Shown: positions 35,041 to 43,600 of the stretch, one piece after another
Layout of the letters: the number at the start of each line of letters is the position of its first letter
Numbering within the stretch: position 1 is the stretch's first letter
NCBI GenBank assembly: GCA_013288945.1
Contig: JABDAZ010000023.1
Span: 1-47,920 of the forward strand
Reading direction: 5' to 3'
Length of the DNA: 47,920 nucleotides
Origin: Bacteroidota bacterium
GTDB taxonomy: Bacteria > Bacteroidota > Bacteroidia > Chitinophagales > Chitinophagaceae
Position numbers and translations under genes: made by a program
The notes under the pieces: generated by a model
Seen by the model: only the letters and a program-made list of their open reading frames with translations
Database searches by the model: none
Told to the model about the DNA's origin: nothing

Positions 35041-35164
35041 GAACGACTCTGAAAAACCTTGAAGGTTTATAGGCGGCGGACTTTATTTGTTTATAAAATA
35101 ATCTCAATAATATTTTTAATCTAGCAAAATCACAGTTCAGATAAATGTCGAATAAAGAACTAAA

Positions 35165-35218
35165 TGTACAAGTGTGCGACGCCAATGAAGTTTAATTGAA
35201 TACTAATGCTTAGTACAT
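35165..35218 (+). repeat. Dispersed repeat copy 3
   Basis: TGTACAAGTGTGCGACGCCA through ATGCTTAGTACAT. Beyond its left end the reverse complement continues TTCTTTATTC, matching the flank of copy 4 (TTTCTTTATTCAGCG). It lies in the convergent gap between bioA and the DUF2911 gene. Confidence 0.8.
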
Positions 35219-35230
35219 AAAAATAAAAAT

Positions 35231-35258
35231 GGCTTTCACTGTATTAATGATGAAAGCC
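35231..35258. terminator. Bidirectional terminator of the DUF2911 gene
   Basis: Perfect 8-bp stem GGCTTTCA/TGAAAGCC with a 12-base loop, T-rich on both outer sides. It is 23 bp past the minus-strand stop at 35282 and also faces bioA. Confidence 0.7.
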
Positions 35259-35281
35259 ATTTTTTATTTATTAATAATTTT

Positions 35282-35776
35282 TTAGAAACTTACAGGAATA
35301 GAAACCTGCGTTTTGTCCCACTCAATAATCATATTTGAACCAGCAAAACGGATTGTGAGTTGATCAACAACTGTATCCAAATTTTTTACAGGAACTGTTA
35401 CGCTTAATACATCTTTCGCTTTATGATCTGCATATTGTGTTCCCCAAAAATGCGGGTCGCCATTGATGATGATTGTCCATTCTGTAGCAGTTGGTTTTAC
35501 AAACAAAGTATATGAACCTGCTTTAATAGATTTGCCACCAAACATTCCGTCTTTTGCAAAAGTAATTTCAGTTGCTTCATCTGCACCGCAACGCCATACT
35601 TCACCGAACTTTTCCAAACCACCGAAAATATCCCTGCCTTTTTTATAAGGGCGTCCGTAAGTCACTTTAATATTTTTTGTAGTAACTGTATCGTGCGGGC
35701 TTGCTTTATGATCTGGCTGTGCAAAAGATGCGATGCTGATTAAAAAAGCAACCGATAACAACATTAAATTTTTCAT
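35282..35776 (-). CDS. Secreted DUF2911 protein
   Basis: 164 residues. Signal peptide MKNLMLLSVAFLISIASFA, cleavage before Gln20. DUF2911 pattern: ITYGRP-like VTYGRPYKKGRDIFGGLEKFGEVWRCGADEATEITF, then KAGSYTLFVKPTATEWTIIINGDPHFWGTQY. The family is abundant in Bacteroidetes, is periplasmic or outer-surface, and has no known activity. Monocistronic by context with its own terminator. Confidence 0.9.
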   Translation of the reverse strand: MKNLMLLSVAFLISIASFAQPDHKASPHDTVTTKNIKVTYGRPYKKGRDIFGGLEKFGEVWRCGADEATEITFAKDGMFGGKSIKAGSYTLFVKPTATEWTIIINGDPHFWGTQYADHKAKDVLSVTVPVKNLDTVVDQLTIRFAGSNMIIEWDKTQVSIPVSF

Positions 35777-35817
35777 ACGTTAATTTTTGTTTTTGTTTAT
35801 TAATAAAAATGAAATAA

Positions 35818-36333
35818 CTATTTTGAATTTTCTGAAATGTCTTTCAGTTTGTTTAATGATACTTCCATAACTGTGCCGATTTCGCGTTCGTATAAAAGGC
35901 TGCTGAATTTTTCCCAAGGATACCAGCGAAAATAAAAATCAAAATAAAATTGTACGGTGATGGTTCCGGGGCGCAACTCAAATAAATTATATCCGCCTGT
36001 AAAATGTTTGCCGTTTTTTTGGTTCCAGGAAGTTATTATTGAATCAGCACTGCTTTTACCTATAATAATTTTTAATTGATCAGATGCGATGAAAGCCGCG
36101 CTGCCAAAGGATGGCGTTGAAATTGTTTTATTCGTTAATGGTGCATTAATAATAAAATCGTTCCACAAATTCCATTTTTTAAAATCATTAATGTTATTAA
36201 AAACAGTGTCTTTATTTCCCATAATATCAACCGCGCGAGACATGCGCAAATGCGAAGGAAAAAGCAAAGAAATTGCTGTCATTACCAAAAACAAAATAAC
36301 TACACTAAGAAAAAATAATTTTATAAAACGCAT
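35818..36333 (-). CDS. SRPBCC-fold protein with N-terminal membrane anchor
   Basis: 171 residues. N-terminal helix FIKLFFLSVVILFLVMTAISLLF anchors it. The remainder resembles polyketide-cyclase/START-like (SRPBCC) proteins: MSRAVDIMGNKDTVFNNINDFKKWNLWNDFI, then SIITSWNQKNGKHFTGGYNLFELRPGTITVQFYFDFYF, RWYPWEKFSSLLYEREIG. Ligand unknown. It precedes the DUF2911 gene by about 40 bp on the same strand, so the two may be co-transcribed. Confidence 0.8.
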   Translation of the reverse strand: MRFIKLFFLSVVILFLVMTAISLLFPSHLRMSRAVDIMGNKDTVFNNINDFKKWNLWNDFIINAPLTNKTISTPSFGSAAFIASDQLKIIIGKSSADSIITSWNQKNGKHFTGGYNLFELRPGTITVQFYFDFYFRWYPWEKFSSLLYEREIGTVMEVSLNKLKDISENSK

Positions 36334-36360
36334 TGGTAGTTTATGGTTGATTGTTCATTT

Positions 36361-36485
36361 TTGAAAGTTGACAGATGACAGTTGAAGGATGACAGAATTT
36401 TATTTTTAGTTTTTATTATTAATGCTTGTTCCTTGTCTGTTGTTTTTTGAACATTATTTTTTGGATACTATAACCTTGTTTCTTG
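36361..36485. repeat. Low-complexity intergenic stretch
   Basis: GTTGACAGATGACAGTTGAA (36366-36385), CTTGTTCCTTGT (36425-36436) and CCTTGTTTCTTG (36474-36485). The last two occur inverted inside bioA at 33965-33983. It lies between the ABC permease and SRPBCC genes; no gene seen. Confidence 0.6.
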
Positions 36486-36492
36486 AATTACA

Positions 36493-37611
36493 TTATTCCC
36501 ATTTAAAAACTTTAATGGCGACTGCATAAGCAAAAATTCCCCATAAAAAAAGTATACCGATTTGTTTGCCACAATCTGTTAAGTGCGCGCCCTCAAAAGC
36601 GATTTTGCGCATCGCATCATTTAAATGCGTTAATGGCAGCACGCGGCAAATTGGTTGCAACCATGTAGGAAAAACATCTATCGTAAAGAAAGTTCCTGAT
36701 AATAAAAATTGTGGCAATGTAATTAAATTGGCCAATGGTGGAATAGAACTTTCGTTTTTTGCAAGCCCACTTATTATAAAACCAAAACCCATAAAAACCA
36801 TCAGGCCAATAAAACTTAAAACAAGTAATTCAAAAAAAGTTAGCGCGCCATGAACCAATGTAAAACCAAACACAAAATGGCCGATTAATAAAATAGTAAC
36901 CGATGTTATTAATTGAAATAAAACGCGGCTTAATGCCTCGCCAAGCACAATATATTTTCTGCTGATTGGTGTTGCGAAAAAACGTTTTAATACCAATGTT
37001 TGCCGGAGATTAAAAAATAAAAATGCCACGCCAAAAACGCCGGCGCTTAATAAAGAAAATCCCAATTGGCCGGGCAAAATAAAATCGATTGTTTTGTATT
37101 CACGCACTTCTTTAATATCGCTGGAACTCATTGCTATTGCGGCATACGTCGGTTGCTTGCCTAATTTTGCATTGCTTACTTTATTAATAATATTATCAGA
37201 CAAAGAAAGAAATTGCGGAAATTTATCAGCGCTTGCAGTTGTACTTCTGAATTTTAAAAAGAAAGCAGGCAAAGCGCCTGGCGCAGGATTTTTTACAATC
37301 TTTACAACGCCTGTAAGTCTTCCTTTTACCAAATCATTTTCCAAATCTTTATCAGAAGCATATTTTACAACCTGCACATTTTTACTTGTTGTTAACGAAT
37401 CGTATAATGCGTTGGCTGAATCGTTGCCATTATCAAACGCAATTTTATAAACCGGGCCGCTATTGTCGCCGCCAATAAAACCAAAAACCAAAATGAATAT
37501 TAATGGAAATGCAAAACTAAAAACAACTGCACTTGGGCTGCGAAAAATCGCTTTGAAACTGCCTTTTGTAATGGCAAGCATCGCCCTGATTTGATTATAT
37601 TGACTCGGCAT
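36493..37611 (-). CDS. ABC-2 type transporter permease
   Basis: 372 residues. One N-terminal membrane helix (SAVVFSFAFPLIFILVFGFI), a large extracytoplasmic domain of about 130 residues, then five hydrophobic helices with the typical FLSGTFFTIDVFPTWLQPICRVLPLTHLNDAMR segment of drug and polysaccharide ABC-2 permeases. RQTLVLKRFFATPISR matches the coupling region. Such permeases need an ATPase; no Walker A/B protein occurs within at least 15 kb on either side, so the ATPase must be coded elsewhere. The gene is divergent from folK. Confidence 0.88.
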   Translation of the reverse strand: MPSQYNQIRAMLAITKGSFKAIFRSPSAVVFSFAFPLIFILVFGFIGGDNSGPVYKIAFDNGNDSANALYDSLTTSKNVQVVKYASDKDLENDLVKGRLTGVVKIVKNPAPGALPAFFLKFRSTTASADKFPQFLSLSDNIINKVSNAKLGKQPTYAAIAMSSSDIKEVREYKTIDFILPGQLGFSLLSAGVFGVAFLFFNLRQTLVLKRFFATPISRKYIVLGEALSRVLFQLITSVTILLIGHFVFGFTLVHGALTFFELLVLSFIGLMVFMGFGFIISGLAKNESSIPPLANLITLPQFLLSGTFFTIDVFPTWLQPICRVLPLTHLNDAMRKIAFEGAHLTDCGKQIGILFLWGIFAYAVAIKVFKWE

Positions 37612-37720
37612 ATTTATAAAAAGTTTTTTATTGATTAGTTGATGGCAGGCAAATCTATTTGTTTCTTAAAGTTTTACAAAACAAACTATTTTTAAACCTG
37701 TAACGCACTTAATTTTTTAC

Positions 37721-38200
37721 ATGAACAAAGCATATTTGCTGACAGGTGGCAATGAAAGAAACAAGTTTAAATATTTGCAAAAAGCAAAAACAAGTATTAT
37801 TAATGAATGTGGCGAAATCCTTTCGCAGTCTGCATTGTATGAAACTGAAGCTTGGGGAAAAACGGATCAGCCATCTTTTTTAAACCAGGTTTTATTAATA
37901 GAAACTGTGATGAATGCAAGCACATTAATGCAGGTTTTGTTGCGTATCGAAAATGAAATGGGAAGAAAAAGAACAGAAAAAAACGGGCCACGAACAATTG
38001 ATATTGATATACTTTTTTTTAATTCCGCAATTATTAATGAAACCGATTTAATCATTCCGCACCCGCAAATACAAAACAGAAAATTTGTTTTAGAACCAAT
38101 GAATGAACTCGCGCCGGATTTTTTGCATCCTGTTTTAAATAAAACAATCCATGATTTATTGATGATGTGCGAAGACAAATTAGATGTGAAGAAATTGTGA
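37721..38200 (+). CDS. folK: 2-amino-4-hydroxy-6-hydroxymethyldihydropteridine pyrophosphokinase
   Basis: 159 residues, the family's usual size. It moves pyrophosphate from ATP to the pterin in folate synthesis. Signature elements: AYLLTGGNERNKFKYLQKA at the start, SALYETEAWGKTDQPSFLNQVL, LRIENEMGRKRTEKNGPRTIDIDILFF (with the conserved R..NGPR.iDiDil), PHPQIQNRKFVLEPMNELAP. Its substrate-binding residues appear intact. It is alone; the next intact plus-strand gene is the deoxynucleoside kinase. Confidence 0.97.
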   Translation: MNKAYLLTGGNERNKFKYLQKAKTSIINECGEILSQSALYETEAWGKTDQPSFLNQVLLIETVMNASTLMQVLLRIENEMGRKRTEKNGPRTIDIDILFFNSAIINETDLIIPHPQIQNRKFVLEPMNELAPDFLHPVLNKTIHDLLMMCEDKLDVKKL

Positions 38201-38243
38201 GTCTAAATTCTTCAAATTCATTTTTCTTTGCCAGTGTAATCAT

Positions 38244-38283
38244 ACCACGGAGAACCTCAGAGTTAAAAATTGAGAACCACAGG
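38244..38283. repeat. Left inverted repeat of the GxxExxY element
   Basis: CCACGGAGAACCTCAGAG followed by TTAAAAATTGAGAACCACAG. Its reverse complement corresponds to 38666-38701 with several mismatches and one small gap. Such 'CCACAGAG' words recur near GxxExxY genes in other genomes (from memory). Confidence 0.55.
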
Positions 38284-38284
38284 T

Positions 38285-38662
38285 ATGGATATTAATATAA
38301 TTACAGGAAAAATTATTGGTTGTGCAATTGAAGTTCATAAACACCTTGGCCCGGGTTTGCTGGAATCGAGTTATGAAGCGTGTTTATATTAAGAATTACT
38401 GAACTCAGGTTTGAATATAAAACGACAAGTTGGGTTACCATTAATTTATAAAGAAATAAATCTTGAACAAGGTTATCGTTTGGATTTGTTGATTAATAAT
38501 TGTGTGATAGTTGAAATTAAAAATGTTGAAGCTATTAATGATGTTCATATTGCACAAATTCTGACTTATTTGAAATTATCGAAATCCAAAATTGGTTTAA
38601 TTATAAATTTTAATGTCTTGAAGTTAACAGATGGAATAAAAAGGCTGATTGCAAGAAATTAA
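38285..38662 (+). pseudogene. GxxExxY (PDDEXK_3-type) protein, broken by one stop codon
   Basis: 126 codons including the terminal stop, but with an in-frame TAA at 38390-38392 (codon 36), so only [20 protein letters not shown] and [15 protein letters not shown] precede the stop. The rest (ELLNSGLNIKRQVGLPLIYK onward) remains open to 38662. The motif [10 protein letters not shown], a Lys-Gly-rich centre, and RLDLLI with VEIK (Asp, then Glu-x-Lys) match the PD-(D/E)XK nuclease-like GxxExxY family; the catalytic residues lie downstream of the stop. One base change would restore Tyr or another residue. Flanked by inverted repeats. It could be a sequencing error or programmed recoding, but decay is simplest. 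Confidence 0.75.
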
Positions 38663-38665
38663 ATG

Positions 38666-38701
38666 CTCTGCGGTTCTCATTACCTCTGTGGATTTCTGTG
38701 G
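38666..38701. repeat. Right inverted repeat of the GxxExxY element
   Basis: CTCTGCGGTTCTCATTACC followed by TCTGTGGATTTCTGTGG, a partial inverted copy of 38244-38283. It lies at the 5' end of the deoxynucleoside kinase gene and covers a GTG codon at 38698 that might be mistaken for its start. Confidence 0.55.
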
Positions 38702-38712
38702 CCACAAAAAAC

Positions 38713-39345
38713 ATGAACTATCATTACATATCTATAGAAGGAAATATTGGCGCGGGCAAAACTACACTCGCGCATTTGCTGGCAAAACATTTTAATGCAC
38801 GGTTAATATTGGAGCAATTTGCAGACAATCCTTTTCTTTCAAAATTTTATGAAAACCCCGCGCAGTATGCGTTTCCGCTGGAATTATTTTTTATGGCAGA
38901 ACGTTATAAACAATTGAAAGAACTCGTTCACACAAAAGATATGTTTCAAAGTATTACAGTTTCTGATTATCTTTTTACCAAATGTTTGTTGTTTGCAAAA
39001 GTAAATTTGCCCGAAGAAGAATTTCATCTTTATCAAAAGTTGTTTGACATTATTAATCAGCAATTAATTCAACCAGATATCATTATTTATTTACACGCGC
39101 CAGTTTATAAACTGCAGCAAAATATAAAAAAAAGAAACCGATCATACGAGCAATCAATTGCCGATGAATATTTATTTAATATACAACAAACGTACACGAA
39201 CTACATTAAGCAACGCAATATAAAAACCATTTTTGTGGATGCAGAAAATGCAGATTTTCTCGGCAATAAAAGCCATTTTAATATTATTATCGACGCATTG
39301 AATAAAGAGTACAACTTCGGCCAGCACTACTTTTCACTGCCATAA
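38713..39345 (+). CDS. Deoxynucleoside kinase
   Basis: 210 residues from the ATG at 38713. The GTG at 38698 lies in the inverted repeat and is less likely. P-loop in YISIEGNIGAGKTTLAHLLAK, the DRY-like stretch SVSDYLFTK-type (ITVSDYLFTKCLLFAK), and lid IKKRNRSYEQSIADEYL place it with dGK/dAK/TK2-type kinases. It salvages deoxynucleosides by phosphorylation; the exact base is not clear (Bacteroidetes members often annotated as deoxyguanosine/deoxyadenosine kinase). 10 bp before the MFS gene. Confidence 0.92.
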   Translation: MNYHYISIEGNIGAGKTTLAHLLAKHFNARLILEQFADNPFLSKFYENPAQYAFPLELFFMAERYKQLKELVHTKDMFQSITVSDYLFTKCLLFAKVNLPEEEFHLYQKLFDIINQQLIQPDIIIYLHAPVYKLQQNIKKRNRSYEQSIADEYLFNIQQTYTNYIKQRNIKTIFVDAENADFLGNKSHFNIIIDALNKEYNFGQHYFSLP

Positions 39346-39355
39346 ATTTTTTTGA

Positions 39356-40603
39356 ATGATTGAAGAACAGGTAAAACAAGATCCATACGCAGCAATACGA
39401 ATTTCAGAATTCCGCAACCTGGTAATCGGAAGATTTATTTTTATCATGGCACTGCGCATGATGAGCACATTGGTTGGCTGGTGGATTTATAATTTAACCA
39501 ATGCACCAATTGCAATTGGTATTGTTGGCTTATCAGAATTTATTCCCGCATTTGCTTTTGCATTATACGCAGGGCACGTTATTGATATAAGTGAGAAAAG
39601 AAAATTATTAATAACAGGTGTTGCATTGTATTTTGTTGCTGCATTAATTTTACTTTTTCTCGCAACAAATTTTACATCACAACATTTACACAATCATGTA
39701 ATTGCCATTTGCATTTATGCGGTGATTTTTTGTACAGGAATTGTAAGATCCTTTGCCGGCCCAACTTTCAACGTGATACTTGCGCAAATAGTTCCCAAAA
39801 AAACATTGCAAAATGCAACGACATGGAACCAGGGCGCATGGTTATCTGCTTCTGTAAGCGGCCATGCAATCGGTGGTTTTTTAATTGCAGGTTTAGGAAA
39901 TGCAGGCACATTAATAGTTGTAAGCTCACTTGTTTTAATTGCATTTATTATTTTATTTCAATTGAAACCAAAGCCTGCATTAAATGAACGCGGCGAAAAG
40001 AAAACATGGGACAGTGTGAAAGAAGGATTGAATTTTGTTTTTAAAACAAAAGAATTACTCGGTGCCATTTCGCTCGATTTATTTGCTGTATTATTTGGCG
40101 GCGCAGTAGCCATGGTTCCTGTATTTGCACGCGATATTTTAAAAATCGGCCCGGAAGGTTTTGGCTTTTTAAATGGCGCTTCCGATATCGGATCAATATG
40201 TATTGTTATCGTGTTAACTTTTTTCCCGGTACGCAAACAACAGGGAAAAAAATTACTTTTTGCCGTTGCAGGTTTTGGTACATGCATTATAATTTTTGCA
40301 TTATCTAAATTATTCTGGATATCATTTGCCGCATTAATGATCAGCGGAATGCTTGATGGGATAAGCGTTGTAACGCGCGGCACAATTATGCAATTAAAAA
40401 CGCCAGACAATATGCGCGGCCGCGTAATGAGTGTAAATTCTATGTTTATTAATTCAAGTAACGAACTCGGGCAATTTGAAAGTGGCGTTGCTGCGCGATT
40501 ATTGGGCGTTGTTCCGTCAGTTGTTTTTGGCGGATGTATGACTTTGCTCGTTGTAGTTACAACATGGTTTAAAGCGCCAAGTTTGCGAAAGATGGAATAT
40601 TAA
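39356..40603 (+). CDS. MFS transporter (EntS/MFS_3-like)
   Basis: 415 residues with about 11-12 membrane helices. N-terminal RISEFRNLVIGRFIFIMALRM and GLSEFIPAFAFALYAGHVIDISEKRKLL (loop 2-3 motif) identify the MFS_3 group; a second-half cue is TRGTIMQLKTPDNMRGRVMSVNSMF. Relatives export siderophores or drugs. The substrate is not inferable. Starts 10 bp after the kinase gene and likely shares its promoter. Confidence 0.9.
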   Translation: MIEEQVKQDPYAAIRISEFRNLVIGRFIFIMALRMMSTLVGWWIYNLTNAPIAIGIVGLSEFIPAFAFALYAGHVIDISEKRKLLITGVALYFVAALILLFLATNFTSQHLHNHVIAICIYAVIFCTGIVRSFAGPTFNVILAQIVPKKTLQNATTWNQGAWLSASVSGHAIGGFLIAGLGNAGTLIVVSSLVLIAFIILFQLKPKPALNERGEKKTWDSVKEGLNFVFKTKELLGAISLDLFAVLFGGAVAMVPVFARDILKIGPEGFGFLNGASDIGSICIVIVLTFFPVRKQQGKKLLFAVAGFGTCIIIFALSKLFWISFAALMISGMLDGISVVTRGTIMQLKTPDNMRGRVMSVNSMFINSSNELGQFESGVAARLLGVVPSVVFGGCMTLLVVVTTWFKAPSLRKMEY

Positions 40604-40670
40604 AAACAATAAACGATGATCGTTGATTGAAAAATAATTTTGTTTATAATAATTTGTCAACGATCAACAT
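40604..40670. repeat. Short intergenic stretch with inverted ACGATCAA words
   Basis: AACGATGATCGTTGATTG (40613-40630) and GTCAACGATCAACATTCAAC (40657-40676) form an inverted pair (CGTTGA/TCAACG) that could act as a weak terminator for the convergent MFS and AsmA-like genes. AT-rich loop; no T-run of note. Confidence 0.35.
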
Positions 40671-43600
40671 TCAACGCGATCCACTCTCGACAAACTTCTT
40701 CATCGCGCGTTTGTATTCTTTTCTGTAAATTATTTTGCTAACTGGCGCAACGCTGCCGGCAGCGCCTTGTACAACCATTTTTAAAAAATAACTGATGGAA
40801 GATTTTTCTCTTAACCGCACAAAATGAAAATCCGCGCGGCGCTTAGTATTGTTATTTCTTACTGCAACCGCATTTGCAAAAAAGTTAACGAGTTTCGTTC
40901 CAAATTTCTTCTTTTGTAAATTACCCGAATCGAGCCTTGCAGCTTTTAATCCGTGATAATATAAATGCATATTTCCATGAGAAAAATAATCATTACCAAC
41001 AGCTGATAAATTCATCGTGTCAAGCGTTCCAGCCTTTGCCTGCATAGAAGTTAGCGGAACCAAAAAAGGATTAAGTAATTTCAAATCTCCCGGGCCAAGT
41101 TGAATATTTAAATTGAGGCCCGTTAAAGAATCTGCATATGATTCATTTAATTGAAGATGTAATTTCATCGTATCCAAAAATTTTGCAGACACATTTATGC
41201 GCAAACTATCTTCATAATTTATTTTTGATTGAACATTAAAAATATTTCCATTAATGTTTGTAAAATAAACTTTGCCAACCTGCCGCGTATCTTCATTCAA
41301 TTCTGTGTAATCAACTTTCATATTATTAAGGTTGATTTTTTTTATTGACAACGGAATTGGCAACTTTAGCAAAGCCTTAGCTGGCAAAGGTTGCAGCGTT
41401 TCTAAACCAGCCTTAATTAATTTGTCGCTGTATACATTTAATAATGCATCATCAATATTTATAGCAGAAATATTAATGATTTTATTTTCCATTTCAATTC
41501 CATTAAATATAATTTTTGCAGAAGAAGCCTGCATAAAATCTTCCCGAGAAATCAAATTTTTTATAAACTCTTCACGGCTTTTTCCCGGATCAATTTCAAA
41601 AGAATTAATAACAATTTGTTTTTTGGTTTGATTGAAATCAAAATTGTTTACCAGCAAATTTGTGTGGTTATTTTTCCAGGTTAATAAATCAAATCCAATA
41701 CTTGCCTTCGATTTATTGATCAACCATGTCAATGGTTCTTTTAAATCTTTATTATTAAAAATTGCATTTTGCGCAATGAGTTTATTAATAACTATTGATT
41801 GATTTTTCCCGGCTTTTAAATTTTCATATTGTACGTTGTTTGTAGCAATTTTAGCAAGGTCAAAATTCCAATCTTTGTTTGCCTGGTACACAAATGATGT
41901 GAGCCTGATACTATTGCTGCCATTGGATTTTAAGGAAATACTGTCAGTGTTTTTTATTAAAATATTTTCAGCATTTAATAAGATGTTTCTTGCAAATAAA
42001 TCATTTTCATTTTGTGTTAATATGCTTTGAATGTTTAATGATAATTTTTTTGAACCCGCAACTATTTTTTCATTTTTATTTATTAAACCAAATTCAACAG
42101 AAGCATTATTAACATCAACATAATTGAAATTTAATTTTGGCAAATGAACTTGGTTTTCTGATTCATTATCTTGTTTTATTTGTTTTTGGAAGGCAAAAAA
42201 TATTTCCGGTTGATGTACTATTATTGAATCAACTGTAATTGTATTCTGTGCAATTGTTTCATTAATAAAAGGAATAAATGTGAACGATGGAACATGAACA
42301 GAAATGCTGTCATTATTATTTTTATGCTGAAAAGAAATAGTTTGTAAAAATGATTTTTGTTGATCATTTATAATAAAATCATTGCAGGATATTTTACTTT
42401 CACCCAAAATTATTTTTGCGTTATTTCCAGCCACCAGCAAGCTTTCCAGGCGAATCGGTTTATTGGTTTCTTTAATAAATGTATTTGCTGAAACTGTTTT
42501 CAAATACAGTGACGCGGTTATATTTTTATTCTCAAAAAAGAAAGTTGTATTATTTCCTGAAATATTATTTAATAAAAATGCAGGCATTTTTGTATCTGCA
42601 ATCAATGGTTTTTCTGCGCTGTTTTTTTGTTCATTAATATGAATAATTCCTTCGTTCCAATGAATGTTGTTTACTTCAAGATCGTTATTATCAAATGAAA
42701 AATCTTTCAGCGAAACACCATTCAACCCAACATTAATATTACTGTTATCTGCATTAAAATCGATTTTATTTAATACAAGATTTTTTTCTTTATTATTAAA
42801 ATTTGACTTGCTTATAAATATTGATCCCGATAAATTATTTGCAGTTGCTGTGTCAAAAGACAATTGCTTAACAGAATTTACAAGTTGGTTTATTGTTCGC
42901 GCTTTTGTAAGTTCATCGGCATTAATAACAAGGTTTAATTTTTGCAATTTCAGGTTTAGCGTATTGCTTTGTTTAAAAGAAAAATTTCCATTTATAATTT
43001 TTAATTGCTTCAAATCTATTATGCTATCCATTACTGACAACGTTTGATAAATTGATTTTTTATTATCATTTTTTGCTGAATCAAAACCATTAATAAAATT
43101 ATTTTTTTCGATGTTTAAAACAGGATTATACAACACAGCAGCCTCTGCCTTAAAATGATTATCAAGAATAAACGAAAACCAATCCATCCCTGTGATTTCA
43201 AAACGCGGAACGTTGTAATCGCGCAGCAGCACGGCTTTCGTCTTCTTAACTGTTGCTGCTGTAAAATGATACAATACAATTTTGCTATTAATAAATTGCA
43301 AACTGTCAAAGCCAAAGCGGTAAATGCTATCTGGCGTATAACCAATATAATTTCGTGCAGTGTAACTAAATCCATCAATATCAAGCACAGTTCCTGATGT
43401 ATCATTTATGCGAATGCCGGCAACACTTACATTATCATTTTTTGTTTGAAAAGAAGTCATCTTTTTTCCCTGAAACAAATGCATTAATGCATCACCATGT
43501 TGCAAAACAACGTGGCTGATATTAATCGCAATCGGCAGTTGCTTCAATGCGCTGTCGAGTGGCGTTTTCTTTTTATTATTGATGGCAGATTTATTTTCAT

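Noticed and set aside
34943-35185. 80-codon minus-strand ORF over the heptamer array
   Set aside because: Its tail is the translated TAATTGA repeat (NYQLSII); nothing else supports it.
38698-38712. GTG start for the deoxynucleoside kinase
   Set aside because: It falls in the inverted repeat, and the ATG at 38713 starts right before the conserved P-loop strand.
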